From an uncultured Bacilli bacterium (GTDB lineage: Bacteria; Bacillota_I; Bacilli_A; RF39; UBA660), in NCBI GenBank assembly GCA_947629125.1, contig CANRCO010000075.1, forward strand, positions 1 to 5,908: a stretch of DNA of 5,908 nucleotides, read 5' to 3'. The notes under the pieces are model-generated. The model saw nothing but the letters and a program-made list of their open reading frames with translations, searched no databases and was not told where the DNA came from. How positions within the stretch are numbered: position 1 is the stretch's first letter; each line of letters opens with the position of its first letter. The position numbers and the translations under genes are program-made. This document shows, piece by piece, positions 4,429 to 5,908 of the stretch.

Positions 4429-5908
4429 ATTTAATTACAATATTAACTATTTTTTTCGGAACATAAATAAACTTAACAATTTGTTTATCCATTACATATT
4501 TATTAACATTTTCTAACTTAAGTACTTTTTCTTTAACAGTTTGTTCATTATCATTGTCGCTAACAGTTACTTCCGAACGCAATTTACCATTTATTTGAAC
4601 ACCAATAACGATACTATCTTCTTTTATTTTACTAGCATCATATTTTGGGTAATCTTGGTTATGAATACTGTAACTATTACCAATTTGACTCCATAATTCT
4701 TCAGTTAAATGAGGAGCAAAAGGCGCTAAGATTAATAGTAATTGTTCGATATAGTAACGTGGAATACCTGCATTTTCAATTTTAGTTAAAGCATTGGAAT
4801 ATTCCATAATCCGAGCCATACAAGTATTAAATTGGAATTTTTCAATATCTTCATAAATTGATTTTATGGTTTTATTAAGAACTTTATCAACATCCGGATA
4901 AGTAGTTTTATCTTCACTAATGCTATTAGTTAATCTTTCTACTTTTTGATAGAATTTGTTAATAGATTTAATACCATCATCAGCCCAAGGACCACCTTCA
5001 ACATAGTTAAAACCAAACATTAAGTATCCTCTTAAAACATCTGCACCATATTTTTCGACATAATCGTCAGGAGAAACAGTATTACCTTTACTTTTACTCA
5101 TTTTTTCGCCATCAGGACCTAAAATCAAACCTTGATGAACTAAACTTTTAAATGGTTCTGAGAAATTTAAGTAACCCATATCCCTTAAAGCTTTCGTAAT
5201 AAAACGGGCATATAATAAATGCATACAAGCGTGTTCTACTCCCCCGATATATTTATCAACTGGTAACATTTCATTAATAATTTTAGGGTCAAATGCTTGC
5301 TCAGTATTTTTATTATCCGGATATCTTAAATAATACCAACTTGAACAAACAAAAGTATCTAATGTATCAACTTCTCTTTTGGCTTTTTTACCGCATTTTG
5401 GACAAGTAGTATTAACAAATTCACTACATTTTTTTAATGGACTTTCGCCATTTGGAGCAAATTCTACATTATCGGGTAAAACAACTGGTAAATCCTTTTC
5501 ATCTACTGGCACCATACCGCAATCATCACAATATACAATAGGAATTGGTGCACCCCAATATCTTTGACGAGATACTAACCAATCACGTAATTTATAAGTT
5601 GTTGTTTTTTTACCACAATGATTTTTTTCTAACCAATCATACATTTTATTTAAGGCTTCTTCTTTATTTAAACCATCTAAGAATTCACTATTGATATGCA
5701 AACCTTCACCAGTATAAACACAATTATTTTCTAAAATAATTTCACTTAAATTTTTATGAGTAGAAAAAGTTAGAGTATTTATTAAATCTTCTTTTTTAAC
5801 CCAAATTGGAGTTTGAGTGTTTTTTTCTTCTTCAGTAACATCTACACTTTTTAAAGATTTTAATTTTACCAAAAAGACATTATTCATTATATGACGATTA
5901 ACATCTTT
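4427..5908 (-). CDS. leuS: Leucyl-tRNA synthetase, C-terminal part (5' end outside window)
   Basis: LeuRS charges tRNA-Leu with leucine in the cytoplasm. 493 residues are visible and the frame is open at the right edge, so the ATG at 5887 is internal. Counting from the edge, residues 1 to ~58 resemble the end of a Nudix domain. Normal LeuRS sequence resumes at YTGEGLHINSEFLDGLN (65-81). RDWLVSRQRYWGAPIPI (108-124) returns to the Rossmann core. A zinc-ribbon-like part follows with CDDC (127-130) and CPKC (169-172), then TFVCSSWYYLRYP (185-197). The class I signature KMSKS is at 269-273, in DGEKMSKSKGN. The helical anticodon-binding domain follows (about 310-425; LAPFAPHLTEELW 393-405), then the small C-terminal domain ending IYVPKKIVNIVIK. 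The catalytic residues expected in this part are intact. It stops with TAA inside a terminator. The HIGH motif and most of the editing domain lie outside the window. Confidence 0.96.
   Translation of the reverse strand, partial: KDVNRHIMNNVFLVKLKSLKSVDVTEEEKNTQTPIWVKKEDLINTLTFSTHKNLSEIILENNCVYTGEGLHINSEFLDGLNKEEALNKMYDWLEKNHCGKKTTTYKLRDWLVSRQRYWGAPIPIVYCDDCGMVPVDEKDLPVVLPDNVEFAPNGESPLKKCSEFVNTTCPKCGKKAKREVDTLDTFVCSSWYYLRYPDNKNTEQAFDPKIINEMLPVDKYIGGVEHACMHLLYARFITKALRDMGYLNFSEPFKSLVHQGLILGPDGEKMSKSKGNTVSPDDYVEKYGADVLRGYLMFGFNYVEGGPWADDGIKSINKFYQKVERLTNSISEDKTTYPDVDKVLNKTIKSIYEDIEKFQFNTCMARIMEYSNALTKIENAGIPRYYIEQLLLILAPFAPHLTEELWSQIGNSYSIHNQDYPKYDASKIKEDSIVIGVQINGKLRSEVTVSDNDNEQTVKEKVLKLENVNKYVMDKQIVKFIYVPKKIVNIVIK
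5735..5908 (-). other. Probable C-terminal part of a Nudix domain inserted in LeuRS
   Basis: The first 58 visible residues of LeuRS read KDVNRHIMNNVFLVKLKS, then VTEEEKNTQTPIWVKKEDL, then a short helix rich in Thr/Ser. In ordinary bacterial LeuRS this position, just before YTGEG, holds the VPAHDxRDxxFA segment of the CP1 editing domain; that motif is absent here. The pattern seen, a strand after a VNR turn, then EEEK, then a WV strand and an EDL helix, is how Nudix folds end. I recall LeuRS variants with a Nudix module at this point. The decisive Nudix box (GX5EX7REUXEEXGU) would lie just upstream, outside the window, so this remains inference. Confidence 0.6.

Noticed and set aside
5379..5567. 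Plus-strand open frame of 62 codons opposite leuS
   Set aside because: It is antisense to the conserved zinc-ribbon region of leuS, has no ribosome-binding site and no recognisable protein pattern. The plus-strand frames at 88-381, 305-586, 594-941 and 2980-3207 were rejected for the same reasons; they are Ser/Phe/Leu-rich mirror images of Lys/Glu-rich genes or of recG.
4427..5887. ATG at 5887 as the start of a 486-residue leuS
   Set aside because: The frame continues upstream without a stop to the window edge (KDVNRHI), there is no ribosome-binding site, and a start here would remove the class I HIGH motif and half of the catalytic core.
1..5908. Alternative genetic code (TGA as Trp), suggested by extreme AT content and absence of TGA stops
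   Set aside because: Trp codons at conserved leuS positions such as RYWGAP and YDWLEK are TGG, all genes are full length without reading TGA, and six TAA/TAG stops are too few to be informative.

Overview
The window is very AT-rich bacterial DNA with one coding direction throughout: every supportable gene lies on the minus strand, packed with gaps of 62 nt or less. The gene families (Cse60-like, YtxH, YtxG/DUF948-like, RecG, bacterial LeuRS), good Shine-Dalgarno sites and a classical intrinsic terminator suggest a low-GC Bacillota genome. My best guess is an uncultured gut lineage of Bacilli, of the RF39 or Erysipelotrichia kind; this is inferred from style, not proven. All conserved Trp positions checked in leuS are TGG, and the six visible stop codons are TAA or TAG, so standard bacterial code is assumed.

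Layout in transcription order, from the right edge to the left. (1) 5908-4427: the 3' part of leuS, leucyl-tRNA synthetase. Its first ~58 visible residues do not look like a normal LeuRS editing domain; they resemble the tail of a Nudix domain inserted just before the catalytic core resumes. (2) 4428-4401: a strong intrinsic terminator whose hairpin contains the leuS stop codon. (3) 4364-4194: a 56-residue Cse60-family gene with its own predicted promoter. (4) 4190-4161: a predicted promoter. (5) From 4145 leftward, a probable five-gene operon: recG (replication-fork helicase), a small lipoprotein of unknown function, an acidic disordered 284-residue protein with a short repeated motif, a YtxG/DUF948-like single-pass membrane protein, and a YtxH-family protein that runs off the left edge.

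The operon joins a DNA repair helicase to four probable envelope-associated proteins. Spacing is tight (14 nt, 14 nt, 4 nt, then an 8-nt overlap), so the last genes are probably translationally coupled. The YtxG-like and YtxH pair is the familiar Bacilli stress-related pair. No RNA genes, CRISPR arrays, insertion sequences or phage genes were seen, and no gene-free stretch exceeds 300 bases. The most interesting items are the probable Nudix-LeuRS fusion, the DFPxFDE-repeat protein, the unlabelled Cse60 gene, and the matching, unusually short predicted leaders of cse60 and recG.
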